From positions 992,001 to 1,056,000 of the forward strand of contig MOWL01000045.1 in NCBI GenBank assembly GCA_002110485.1: a DNA stretch of 64,000 bases. The letters are read 5' to 3'. The translations under genes and the position numbers were made by a program. A model generated the notes under the pieces. That model did not search any database. It saw only the letters and a list, made by a program, of their open reading frames with translations, and was not told the origin of the DNA. Positions 23,974-35,045 of this stretch are shown here, one piece after another. Source of the stretch: Emergomyces orientalis (Eukaryota > Ascomycota > Eurotiomycetes > Onygenales > Ajellomycetaceae). How positions within the stretch are numbered: the first letter of the stretch is position 1; every line of letters begins with the position of its first letter.

Positions 23974-26900
23974 ATATTTCTCACCCTATTTCAAATGCAA
24001 CGTACCATCGCTTCCCGTCAACGTTAAGTCATCTGCCGTACCGGGGCTTCTACACTTATGTATGTTGTGATTCTGAGAGTATACAAGCGGTTTAATAAAA
24101 AAAAGAGGCTAATAGATGGTTGTGACAGAGAGAGCGATATGACCTACATAGCCTGAGAGATATTTCTGGGGCGCTGCAATTCATGCTCCAAGAGTTGTTG
24201 TGTATACAACAATGATTGTGATTTATATTGCCTTTGCTCTCCTTCTTTTTTGTTTCAATTTGAATATGTGTACAGTCAACTCGCGGCACGAGCGTACCGG
24301 GAGTTACAACCACGAACTCTCATGCAACCTGGGGAAGATGGAATTTCCCATGAGATTGAAGCGGCAAGGCACGCGGAACGAGGACAAAAGAGGCGGCTGG
24401 GTGTAGGCTGATGACTACCGTACAAATTATTTTTCTGGTGATGTAGCGCTGGACGGAAAGAATGTCCACATTTGGGGGGTTCACAGGAAAGCAAAATTCC
24501 TGACTCGGGTCCTCCATCGATTGGGGTTTGGTCTGTGCACATAGCTTTTGAACACGTTGTCAGGATCTCATTCGCAAATTTCAACATTTTACACTTGAGA
24601 TGGCGAAGTGATGTTAGCTTTGGGCACCCTTCTAGAGATCACAAGGCAGATGCAGACCTAGACGATCATCAACTGTGCCCAGGCTCAAAATAACCACTTC
24701 AGCTGCGGTTGGGGCAAACTGGCTGTTGCAGATACCCCTCATCGTTCGGTTGTTTAACTTCGCTGAAAAGAATAAGAGCGGGCATGGCAAGATGAAGGTA
24801 ACGACCACCGCTTGATTCTAGGTATTTGAGAGCTTACTCTACACTGGGCTTCGATACGCTTGCCTGTTTCACTCACTGGCACGGCTCAAGTGGAGTAATT
24901 TCTATCCAAGTCGCTACCCCAAATAGCCGCTGCTTCCAACACAACCACAACCACTACTATTCCAGTATCATCTAAGCCCTACTCACGCACGCTTGCGTCA
25001 ATACGAAATTAAATCGACCAGACAAGTTTCACCCTTTTCTAGTATGATCGCCGATTCCAAAGCCCGCCCGGTCAAGTAGCAGCAGGCAGCCATCATAGAG
25101 GGCATGGGCATGCGCATTCTCATTCCTGTAATGGGTGTCATATCTATTTAAACGGGCACCCGGCGGTGGTGATGATGTCAAAAGCCTTATTCGGGGAAAA
25201 GGCGAGGAATTTCGCTCCCGGAATGATCGCTTTTGCGGCATGATGTGGATGAGAATTACTGCGAGAGGTTGACTTCTAACGCACCAGACTAGACAAACGA
25301 TATAAGCTTTGCATATCGTATCAGTGTCTGGAAAAATGTGGTTTGATGCGAATCAGTAAGTTATCTTTGGGAGGGCATGCTCTCTGCAATGGTTGGGTCT
25401 CCAGCTATTTAGGAAGGGGCAGTTTCCCCCGAGAAGAGCGTTACTCTGATGCATCCCAGTTTGACTTGGCTGGAACTTTTTGAATCCAAAAATGGCGTGC
25501 AAAAATGGAGAACAGTTAACAATAGCATGGGGAAGCTCACTCAAATAGAGAATGATGTCGGTTTACAATATTTTTTACTGAGATTTAAAAAGGGACGAAT
25601 CAAGCATCGGTTTGGGGCTATTCCATTGTTTTGCTGCCTGGAAACTTGCTGCCAAGAAAGGAATAGAAAGCGCAGTAATCAATATTGATGGAGAAGCAAC
25701 GCGCCTGACCTCTGATGGGAAATGGGAGACTCCAAAAGCCAACAAATATGCTGTCGTGATATCTTTGCCATTTCTGATTGCATTTAATTTCAACCCCCTG
25801 GCGACCAACGGGCATGCTGGATGGATTTCTGCGTTTTTTATTGCACGGTAATGCCACGAGGCCCTCAACTTAAAGCACCAGCCAGGTCTTTGTCCCATGC
25901 CGCAGCAAGCAAGTTGCGAAGAAACCCAGAACCCCTAAAATGCATTGTTGTAAGCCTGCAATCCCCCGAGAAATTAGCTCGCGCTTGGATTCGGACACAT
26001 AAGAGTCTCCCGACTAATACAATCAAAAATTTTGGTGCCATGAGAAACCTTGGCAACTAACCCCCAGCGGTTTGTTCGAGAAATGGAGGGAAGAGCCGAA
26101 CTGACATAGAACTACTTCGTATCTTGCCCTGAAATGACATTTCAGACTGAGCATTATTGTTGTGTTCTGGACCAAACATCCGTCCTTGCTGCTAAATTAG
26201 ATGCGACACGCCACACCTTAGCGGCTTTCTGTCAAGCGTTTCTAAGATGAAAATTCGAGGCTAGTACCTGGACTCAAGCAAACGTTCTGTTTTAGCTTGG
26301 TGATCTAACCTCCGCTTCGTTTCAGGGAACATTCGGAAGGAAAAGGGTAAAGAGACAGACGGCAGCATAAAAACATAAATATATATAGTAAGTTGATGAC
26401 TCTATAGCTCCTGGCAAGCCTTCGAAGATAGAAACCATGACTGAATTTTGTTATCAAGACAAGATGTACATGATAAATTAGGTTCGATCTCGGTAATTGT
26501 ATTTGAAGAATCCTAGGGATGACCGTGTGATCCCAGTGAGATATGGGCATTTGACATTGACAGAGGGGTAGCCGAGACTCTCGGGCCTCAATTGCCAACC
26601 GCCCTCACCCATGCATCTACGGACTATATATATATAAAGTTTCCAGCATCTTCAATAGTATCACCTGGATGTCACTGGCATCCACCCACCAGGGTTCTGG
26701 TTCGAACGAACGGAGTGCAGAAACGTGTTGCCAATCCCTGTCTGAATGTTTGACTAGCTGCATTGCTGGAAATTCCATTCGTCTCTTCCTTAACAAAGGC
26801 AGAATAAGATCATGGCAAAGGGCAAGGAAATTACCCTCCGGGGAAGTGCCATGACGGAGCCGAAACACAACGGCGTTTGTCTGGTGGTCAGAGGCTTTGG

Positions 26901-27416
26901 TGGCTGGAAAACATGTCTTTCGAATCAACTTATGCCTGGCCAAGTACCCAGCGCTTACTGATTCCAAGATGAAAGATTTGACCGTCGACATGCCTAAGGA
27001 AGCCACACGGAGCATTAACAGGCTCGTCTTATTAAAGTCTTGGTCATTTACTACTGACCCGCTGGATTAAAAGAGCACCGCCGCCGCCCCTCTCGATGGC
27101 ATGTTGACCAGGCCACTCCTTTGGCACCGCAATTTTTCTTCCTGTTGGTCCTTTTTTGGGTAATTTTGCCCACACACTCCTTTCTTTCGCCTGCCAGAAC
27201 CAGATTCCGGCACACACATTCTTTTTTATTCTCGAGAAACAACAATTTGGAAGGGCTGCGTGTATAGATTATATTGTTATCAGTCGCCCAACCTCGTTTT
27301 TCCCTTGGTTCAGAGATTTGGAGTCTACGCTTTAGATCCCCAATTCACTCACCCAGTCGGGATTCTCATTCCTGCAACCAAGTGTGTTTGAGAGCCGGCC
27401 TCTATCTCTCGCAACA

Positions 27417-29346
27417 ATGCGTTTACTTGTCGTCCTAGCTGCGACGATCTCGCCAGCGTTGGCGTTTTGGCGCTTGCCATGCCGCGGCCGCGTTGGACTT
27501 GGCCCGATCGATCCGATTGTCAACCCCGGGAAACGCTCTGGTCATGTCCATGCGCTCCACGGAGCTGGAAGTACGTTCCCCTTCCTGTGTTGTTTCGTCT
27601 CGATTCTAATTTGTTCTAGATCTTGGTTTGACCAATACATATGAGCAACTGAGGGAATCTGATTGCACATCTTGTGAAGTCCTTGAAGACATGTCTCTTT
27701 ACTGGGCACCTGCGCTGTACTATGAGCACCCAGACAAATCCACAGAGTTGGTTAAACAAGTTGGTGGCATGCTCGTGTAGGTTTCCCGCTCAAGATTTGT
27801 CGTCTTGCAAGATGCAAAATTTTGTTTTTCGTCAGTACTGACACTTAGTAGCTACTATCTTCAACGGAACGAACCTAGAGAGAAAGTCCATGCTTTTCCC
27901 CCTGGTCTGAGAATGGTTGCTGGTAGCAACTTCCAGCGCAACTTTACAGATGCTCAAAAGAATATCGGATTTACTTGCTTGAACTATGATAATCACCCCG
28001 ACGCTTACCCCATTCCTCACACGTTCCCTGATAAAAAATTTATTGATACCTATTGCAAGCATGGAATTCGTTCCGAAATATTCTTCCCTTCCTGCTGGGA
28101 TGGGAAGCGGGTCGACTCCGCCAACCATAAAGATCATATGGCCTATCCAAGCCGCATTGACAACGGTTTCTGTCCTCCCGGCTATCCAATCCGTCTAATA
28201 TCTATATTTTTTGAGACAATATGGGATACCAGCGCCTTTATCGGGAAGCCCGGAAGATTTGTCTTTGCCAATGGAGACCCTACAGGATATGGCTATCATG
28301 GCGATTTCATGAATGGCTGGGATGAAAAATTCCTCCAAAAGGCTGTGGACGAGTGCACTAGCAATTCTGGAACTGTGCAGGATTGTAAGCAGTTTACTCT
28401 TCAGAAAAATTCCGCGCAGGACAAGTGCAAGATGCGCACTCCACAGATACTTGAAGGCGAGACCTTCGATCGGCGTGCGAGAGGACTGCCTGAGAATGTT
28501 CCTATTATGGACGGCCCAGGCTACGCGAAACCGGGCACTCCACCCACGAATCCAGATACACCCACGAAGTCCGAAGAGCCGCCCTCGTATCCAACCCAGA
28601 CACCTCCGCCCACAGAGACCAAGCCACCAGTTGGCGAGGATCCTGATACCAACGAACCACCCACTGATGACAAGCCCGGTAATGAGCCTCCCACTGATGA
28701 CAAGCCTGGCAATGAGCCACCCACCGATGACAAGCCCGGCAATGAGCCACCCACCGATGACAAGCCCGGCAATGAACCACCCACCGATGACAAGCCCGGC
28801 AATGAGCCACCCACCGACGATGAGCCCGGCTGCGAACCACCCACCGACGAGTACCCGCAGAACCCTCCTCCTGGCGACGATGAGCCCGGTAATGAACCAC
28901 CCACCGACGACAAGCCTGGGAATGAGCCACCCACAAATGAGTACCCGCAGAACCCTCCCCCTGGCGACGATGAGCCCGGCAATGAGCCACCCACCGATGA
29001 CGAGCCCGGCAATGAACCACCCGCCGACGATGAGCCCGGCTGTGAACCACCCACAAACGAGTACCCGCAGAACCCTCCCCCCACCGACGAGCCGGGCCCG
29101 TCTCCGACGCAAGATCAATCTGCTACCCCCCCACCCGTGGTAACTGATGCCCCCGATAGCGAATGCCCCGCCGGAGAGATCGTGTCAACGAGCTGGTCCA
29201 CCAATGGTAACTCAGTCTACAAATTTAATTACTATGCGACAATCGTCGTGACGACGATCACCGCAACTGAGACCGGCGCGCCTCAGGCCGACAGTCGCAA
29301 ACGGGAGCATGTTCACATGCACAACAGACACATCCACCGTCACTAG
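27417..29346 (+). CDS. Secreted DUF1996 protein with Pro/Asp/Glu decapeptide repeats
   Basis: Three exons: 27417-27570, 27620-27776 and 27849-29346, for 602 residues. A signal peptide (MRLLVVLAATISPALA) precedes the classic DUF1996 opening FWRLPCRGRVGLGPIDPIVN and the HVHALHG motif. The domain continues through TSCEVLEDMSLYWAPALYYE, FPPGLRMVAG, CWDGKRVDS and CPPGYPIRLI to about residue 300. DUF1996 proteins are extracellular fungal proteins without a settled biochemical role. After the domain comes a Pro/Thr linker and fifteen tandem units of about ten residues (NEPPTDDKPG type), encoded at 28651-29097. The C-terminus has a short Thr/Val-rich stretch and a His-rich end (HVHMHNRHIHRH). There is no GPI signal or transmembrane helix at the end. 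The second intron uses donor GT at 27777 and acceptor TTAG at 27848; a nearby alternative acceptor exists. Confidence 0.9.
28651..29097 (+). repeat. 30-bp coding minisatellite, 15 units
   Basis: Thirty-base units encode NEPPTDDKPG and variants. Three of them are followed by a sister unit NPPPGDDEPG-type, making a 60-bp higher-order block (EYPQNPPPGDDEPG). Five near-identical units lead the array. All six frames stay largely open because the unit lacks stops, which explains the long antisense frames here. Confidence 0.95.
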
Positions 29347-30469
29347 TTGGTTCTTGTAGTTGATAATATTTTCTTTTATTCTTTCATTTCATGAGGCCTA
29401 AGCTTGCTGCCCAGCCTGGCGCTTGCGGATCGGCGCAAGAACCTTGTCTCCGGTGTCTCAATTCAACTGCGAATAATTTGTCATGGTGAATATGCTAGGT
29501 CATGATACTTGGCTCATCTCTCCCAATGGAACAAGAGACGAATATCTTGCCAAGGCAGAAATTTGGGAGATTTGCATTCCAATTCAATTCATGTATTTAT
29601 TTGACATCAATTTTGTGTTTTTAACATTTTACAGACGCATTTTCTCACCTTGCCTGGTTTCATCATAGCTTTCGTTTCTGCGCCTCGTTTTTTTTTTTTT
29701 TTTTAATTTTTTTTTATTGTTTCCTGCTTCACTGTATAAATACTGTGGGTTTCTTTTGCAAGCATATAACTTCAAACTGCTTTTGAACAGATCACAGCAA
29801 GGATAGATAGCACATACAGTGATTCAATATCGTCTTCTGTCTCCTGCCTCTAAGGTATAGTAACATCCCCGATGGACTGAATTGGTAAAATAGAGGGCAA
29901 AAAGTGAATAACACCAGTGTAACCAGTCAAGACCTGAAGATTTTGCCCCACATATGCTGAGCCGAACAGATAGCTTGAAGGGATACGGCGAAAACAGGGG
30001 AAGAAGTATGTAGCTGCTTCTCTTGGATTTTCTGACTTTGTATGCTCAAAACCTATGCACGCAACCAAGCTGCGCGTGATTAAAATTGTCAGCTGGTATT
30101 TTAACGCCGGGAAAGCACAAAAAGAATCGGGAAGATTTTGTTTTTTGCTCTTCGGATAGAATGAGGGACACATCGTACGGGGTGTAAAAAGCAGTAGTAA
30201 CCCAATCTTTATTCGGTTTTTCGGTGGGTGTCGTGTAGTTTGCCTAATTTTTTATTTTTATTTATATTTTTTTCGGTAGGGAGCGGAAATCATTTGGGGT
30301 ATATAATATTATTGGTACATTTTATAGCACAGCCAGACCCAGGAGCGTGGCAGGTAATGTATGTTCACAAAGACAAAAAATACAAGGGAAGGGGTCTATA
30401 TAATATAGACGGTTTGTAGAGAAGAGCGGAGGTGATTAATATGTTTATGATTCTCCTCCGTTGTTGGGC
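29347..30469. other. Convergent intergenic region, no gene seen
   Basis: About 1.1 kb between two stop codons, T-rich near 29690-29716. Open frames up to 107 codons carry no recognisable domain. Confidence 0.65.
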
Positions 30470-31026
30470 TTATGATTTTGGAGGTCCCTTTCCGGCTTGA
30501 TTTTTCAGTTCGTCACGGAATAGCTCGATGAAGCGCTTGAAGCTACCTTCTGGTTCTATTTGTTGTGAGGTAGAAAGTCAGTAAATGCGGACTCTCGCTT
30601 CTTCTTCTTTTCTAAGACTAGGGGGGGGGAAAAAGGAAGGGGAGGTGCGTGAGCGGTTAGATGGGAGTTGGGAAATCTAACTATCGATATTGGTGCCTCC
30701 CATATCTTCCGGAGCTTTACCATGTCGAATCTCCTGGACCTTTTTGTGCACTTGCCTCACCGCTCTGTGGAACGTAGGGCTCGATAAAAGCTAGGTGTAG
30801 GCGAAAGGAAGAAGTAGAAAAGGTGTGTTAGACGGAGGACGCAATAAGTTTGCTTCTACAATGTACTCTCTCTATTGGCAGGACGGGATATAGGTGTAGC
30901 TTACCCTTGCGGTGAGCCAAATCTAAGAAACAAAAAGAACCATGGGTCAGCCAAGCGCCTTGGTGCGGGAAAATGTGTTGTGCATGTGTTGACAAGTTGA
31001 CATACCTCAAGGAAACGAAGCCACAT
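30470..31026 (-). CDS. 77-aa small protein, possibly mitochondrial Mrx7/DUF2697-like
   Basis: Four exons on the minus strand: 31006-31026 (21 nt), 30905-30922 (18 nt), 30682-30790 and 30470-30555, together 77 residues. The product begins MWLRFLEIWLTARLLSSPTF, then has a basic helical part (HRAVRQVHKKVQEIRHGK), a PEDMGGTNID turn and a C-terminal helix FKRFIELFRDELK. All four exons are too short for simple ORF scans, but splice sites and phases agree and the assembled protein is coherent. The SPTFHRAVRxVHxKVxxIRHG pattern recalls small fungal mitochondrial proteins of the MIOREX component 7 type. That identification is from memory and tentative. The donor of the third intron (GTTAGA) is weak. 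It is transcribed divergently from the phosphatase gene. Confidence 0.65.
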
Positions 31027-31931
31027 GCTGTGTTGATGCAGGTGTTATTGTAATTGCTGCTGCTGCCATCCGGCAAGGCGTGTTTTCTCCTCACATACGG
31101 GTTGCAGAGTGAAGCTCAGAGGCGCTTGGAGAAAACCCCAGGAAATGGATCCAAGCTCAAGGCTCTGTGAGACGATGGCGATAGAGCACGAGAAGGGTTG
31201 GACGTTGCCGATCGATCGAGGACGGGGTTGAAGTTGTGCAGTGATGAGTGGTTGGCCTTATCAGGTTGGCGCTATCGGGTTTGGTGGCGCAACGTAAGAA
31301 ATGGTCAACCAAAAAAGCCACGACGGGGAAACTTCGAATAAGATTAGATATCCTTAGGTATATTTGAACTCTCACTCTCTTTCACGCGCTCACACTCACA
31401 CTCACACTCACACCCATGCTCACAGCAAGTCGGCTTTGAATTTCGAATATTCGTCCTCTACATATTTCTAGTCGCTGCCGCGTTCTGTTTGCCTGCAATT
31501 CTGCTATAAATAGCCGACTGACACCCTGTGTCGCAAGGATACCTTGCCGTACCCTACATCATAATACATCCCACGGTGCAAGCCTTCAGTCTATATACCT
31601 TGAGAATTAACTACTCATAACGGCCTATTTATAGGTAGACTGCTAGCCACATCTACATAAGTAGATATAAAGGGCGATTTGGATTTAGTGTTGCGGAATC
31701 GACTCCAATTCCAATCGGTGCCACTGTCTAGCAGACGGGGGTCGTGGATCCTTTGGCAGAAGTGACCATTAGTTGACAAACACTAATTGCAAAAGCATGC
31801 TTAGAAACTGCCTAACTAGCTGATGCACGTTCATACTGTCACTCGTTTTGCCTGTTGCTTGTGACTCTGGCGTTTCCATTCATCGTCACCATCAAATTCA
31901 ACTGGCAATATTTCCTTCGACTTGAACTCGC
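31027..31931. other. Divergent promoter region between the 77-aa gene and the phosphatase gene
   Basis: About 0.9 kb without a supportable coding region. A short CACTCA tandem run lies near 31387-31412. It may include a non-coding or unrecognised first exon of the phosphatase gene, whose true start codon I could not place. Confidence 0.55.
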
Positions 31932-33591
31932 GTGGGCGAGTGGACTGTGAATCTGGCACCGCAAGTCGTAGTGAACAGCTCTGACGGCTGCCCTGGTCCC
32001 GTTGCGTTGGATGCAGCATCTCCAGCCTCAACGGGTTCTGGCGCTACTCCTAAAACCGTCAACAATTCCTCCGCGCTATCCCCAGACTACCGGAGTAGTC
32101 GTTCACGTAGCAACTCTAGACATCGCACGCCAAAGAAAGTACGAGATCTCCTCGGCCAGGCCAAATCATTTCGACGTAAAGCCGCTGCGAAGATGTCAGA
32201 GACTCATTTCCAGTCACCATTGACGAAACGGTCACGCTCGGTGGATAGTAGGACTTCGGGACAATGGGCGTCAGTATCAGGAGAAGAGGAGGACAGTAAC
32301 ATGTCGATTGAAAATAACGGAGACAAGGAGGATATTCCAGCCTTTTTAAATTCTTCTGGTGCAGGTTAGTACAGATACATTAAAGTGGTATATCAACGAA
32401 CTAATGTGTGCGCTTTTGGTGTATGGTTTGATAGAAATACACAGGAAATTCAACGAAATCGATATGCTTCAAGGATTTCGTTTGTCGGGGTTAGGAGCGG
32501 CAGTGGCGGGGAATGAAACGCGGAAATGGGCGTTGGAGAATCGCCCAGAGATTCTTTCTAGGAATCGATATATCAATATACAAGTGTGGTCACATTCTCG
32601 GATCCATCTTAAAGTACCAGATGGCGAATGCGATTTTATCAACGCATCGCCGATTTCTTTGAACCATTCTAAAACCGGGAATCCTACTCGCTATATCGCT
32701 GCGCAGGTAAACATATACTCTTACTCTTGCTATTATCTATTTTTTAGCTATGTATTCGCTGACGCGTTCCATTAGGGTCCAAAAACCGGCTACCTAGAGC
32801 ACTTTTGGAACATGGTGCTTCATGAAACCGGAGATGTTGCAGTTGTTATTATGCTCACTCAGAGCTATGAGCAAGGGAAAGAAAAATGCGCGCTATATTT
32901 CCCCCTCAGTGTGGAAGAGCCCGTTTTTCATCTTCCTCGTGCCGTATCCGATCCATTTCTAGATCGCAACGGTGATGATGAGGTGGATAAAACATTTGTT
33001 GGAAAAGTGACCCTCTTGGAATATACCTACGACGACGAATGTCGTTCTGAAATTCGAAAACTCGAGCTCTGCCTTGGATCCCAAACCAAGATTGTCTGGC
33101 ATTATCTATTTGCCGGATGGTCAGATTATATGAAGCCGGAGGGGAAAGACCGCGATGCCCTTATTGAGTTGACCAAAGTCACCGCAGAAAAGGCTGGTTC
33201 TCTGGAAAACGCTCGCATTGTACACTGTAGTGCCGGCGTAGGTCGGACCGGCACGTTCATAACCATCGATCATTTATTGAGGGAGATACGGACGGGAAGC
33301 CTCTTGGAGATAAATGACGACGCAGATCCGATTTTCTATACGGTGAATCTTCTCCGCGAACAGCGGATGTCTATGGTCTATACTGAAATGCAATACCAAT
33401 TCCTTTACGATATTCTTAAGGAACAAGCTCTCCTTTTCCTTGGTCAGGATATGCACGCCAAGAAAATGAAGTCCCCCGGATCCCGCTCGCAGAAGATGGC
33501 CAAATATTCTACGGATACTGCGTTTGAACCCACGCATAAGGAAGAGCTTGTTCCAATCATTGATTCTATTCCTACCCCAGACAAAAGTTAG
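31932..33591 (+). CDS. Cytosolic protein tyrosine phosphatase (Pyp/PTP1-like), 5' end unresolved
   Basis: Exons (about 31932)-32364, 32435-32706 and 32776-33591. The catalytic signature HCSAGVGRTG lies at 33223-33252, with the nucleophilic Cys at 33226-33228. The KxRY-loop equivalent is RNRYINIQVW with a downstream FINAS motif, and the Q-loop region is EQRMSMVYTEMQYQF. The general-acid loop reads GWSDY instead of the usual WPD, keeping the Asp. Such enzymes dephosphorylate phosphotyrosine, in fungi often on stress MAP kinases (known for Pyp1/Pyp2; inferred here). The N-terminal about 145 residues are Ser/Arg-rich and disordered. The frame closes at a TGA at 31923-31925 with no ATG until 32193, so either translation starts at 32193 (419 residues) or a spliced upstream exon supplies the start. 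Both introns are GT-AG and in phase. Confidence 0.85.
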
Positions 33592-34517
33592 AGCTTGGAG
33601 GCTCCCCACAATGGTCCCTTTTTAATCACCTTTTACATTTTTTTGGGTACTGTGCACTCGGCAAAATTGGCCCCATGGATCTCTCACAGTTCTGCCCGAT
33701 CCATTTCCTTTTCTACGCTTGCCACTTATTCTAGTTGTATTCCTTTCCGCCTGGCCCCTCCATTATCGATTTCCTAGGTTTTTTAATTCATAATGTGACA
33801 TCTGGGTTGGTATTGCTACATTATCAGTGGTAATATCTTTCATATTTTTACGCCTTCAAAACACTTTACTATTATTCACCCGTTCCCCTCTCCTTGGGAT
33901 ACCTTCCTGCTACCCACCACCCTGAAACCCCTGGAGTACTTTTTCATGTAATTATGATTCTCACAGTGTTTGTTGAACGTATATAATGTTGTTTACGATT
34001 TGCATGAATGGGTTTTAAATAGAGGACTCATGACTAAGGTGGATGGATTGGATGGTTTCCCTTTCCCGTGCTATGGTTACTTTTGTTTATTATTTAATTA
34101 CATTTCCTCTACATTTCTATTCTTTTCCTTTCTTTTCCTTTTCTTTTCTTTTCTTTTTTTTTTGGTTCCCTCCGATGTGATTCCATCATTGTATCCAGGC
34201 CGACATTGATTTACGGGCCATTTCATCTGTTTTCCATGCTCCACACCTAGGAAAATACTAGGCAGTTACTGAATGTGTTGTATATATTTTTCTTATATGT
34301 TGAGAAAAGCAAACAAACTGGTTGGGATAAAAACACGCATTCTGAAATATCTTATGTATTACATTCATTATGGAAAATATGAGGTCATTCCCAGGTGTAA
34401 ACTATATTGCTTCGCACTGCGCAGACGCAGGTTCTTACCTATTCTATTATTCTAATTCCAATACGCATGCCCACCTTCGTTTAAAGGAAAGCAAAAAAGC
34501 AAAAGATACTTTGAAAC

Positions 34518-34527
34518 TACCTAGGTA
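34518..34527. repeat. TACCTAGGTA palindrome
   Basis: Perfect copy of the dispersed 10-bp palindrome, followed by CCT. Confidence 0.85.
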
Positions 34528-34541
34528 CCTCTTTTTATGCA

Positions 34542-34542
<1 letters not shown>

Positions 34543-34573
<31 letters not shown>
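34543..34573 (+). repeat. (TA)n(GA)n compound microsatellite
   Basis: About nine TA units continue directly into six GA units. Confidence 0.9.
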
Positions 34574-35045
34574 CGATAGGTATGTAATTTCCCTCATAAT
34601 TGCAATTCATCAGCTTCATTCACATGGAGCAAAGACCAAAAATACAATCAATCGAATAACAAAAAGTGGGGGGGGGGGAGAAAGAGATATAAGAATAATA
34701 CAATCGCTGGTCATCTAGGAGAGAGCGCTAATGATACAAACTGGATATTAAAGTACTCAGATGAGTTTGAGATGGGAAGAGATGGAAAAAGTATCGTAAA
34801 AGTGGGAAAAGCAGAGAAAAAAGCAAAATAAAGCCAAAAAGCAATAACCCCCTTCCCGTGGCCATATATTTAAGGTCATAGACTTCCGTTTCGATTCTTT
34901 TCGCCTTCGTGTTTCGGTAAGGCATCGTTTTCACTTTCCTTCCTATCGAGCTAAAATTTTTTGATATCCTATCCAGCCAAAAATTCAAATCAAATATCTC
35001 TTAGTCGGGCGATCAAATTAAAAGTTTTCGAAATAAAACTATCAA

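Larger units (their letters stand above)
20229..27416. other. About 7.2-kb divergent gene desert
   Basis: This separates the surface-protein gene from the DUF1996 gene. I find no open frame with recognisable domains, no long terminal repeats and no terminal inverted repeats. Notable sequence includes a (GT)n plus G-run tract at 23585-23636, a TACCTAGGTA palindrome at 22444-22453 and a TACGGAGTA site at 23965-23973. It could hold noncoding transcripts or mutated relics of mobile elements, but nothing visible proves either. Confidence 0.6.
33592..35045. other. Convergent intergenic region with TACCTAGGTA and TA/GA repeats
   Basis: About 1.45 kb, no gene seen. It contains CTTTT repeats near 34125-34160, TACCTAGGTA at 34518-34527, a TA tract at 34543-34561 followed by a GA run, and a nine-to-ten G run near 34669-34678. 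Confidence 0.7.

Noticed and set aside
25575..25898. Overlapping 79-107 codon frames in the gene desert
   Set aside because: Frames exist on both strands over the same bases and none resembles a known protein.
26690..26720. GGTTCGAAC B-box-like sequence
   Set aside because: It lacks the CC that follows in tRNA B boxes and has no cloverleaf partners.
26617..27015. 132-codon minus-strand frame upstream of the DUF1996 gene
   Set aside because: Unrecognisable product; lies in the likely promoter side of the DUF1996 gene without splice or domain support.
28195..29118. 307-codon antisense frame over the DUF1996 repeat
   Set aside because: It is a by-product of the stop-free 30-bp repeat; its residues simply mirror the repeat and have no independent start context or domain.
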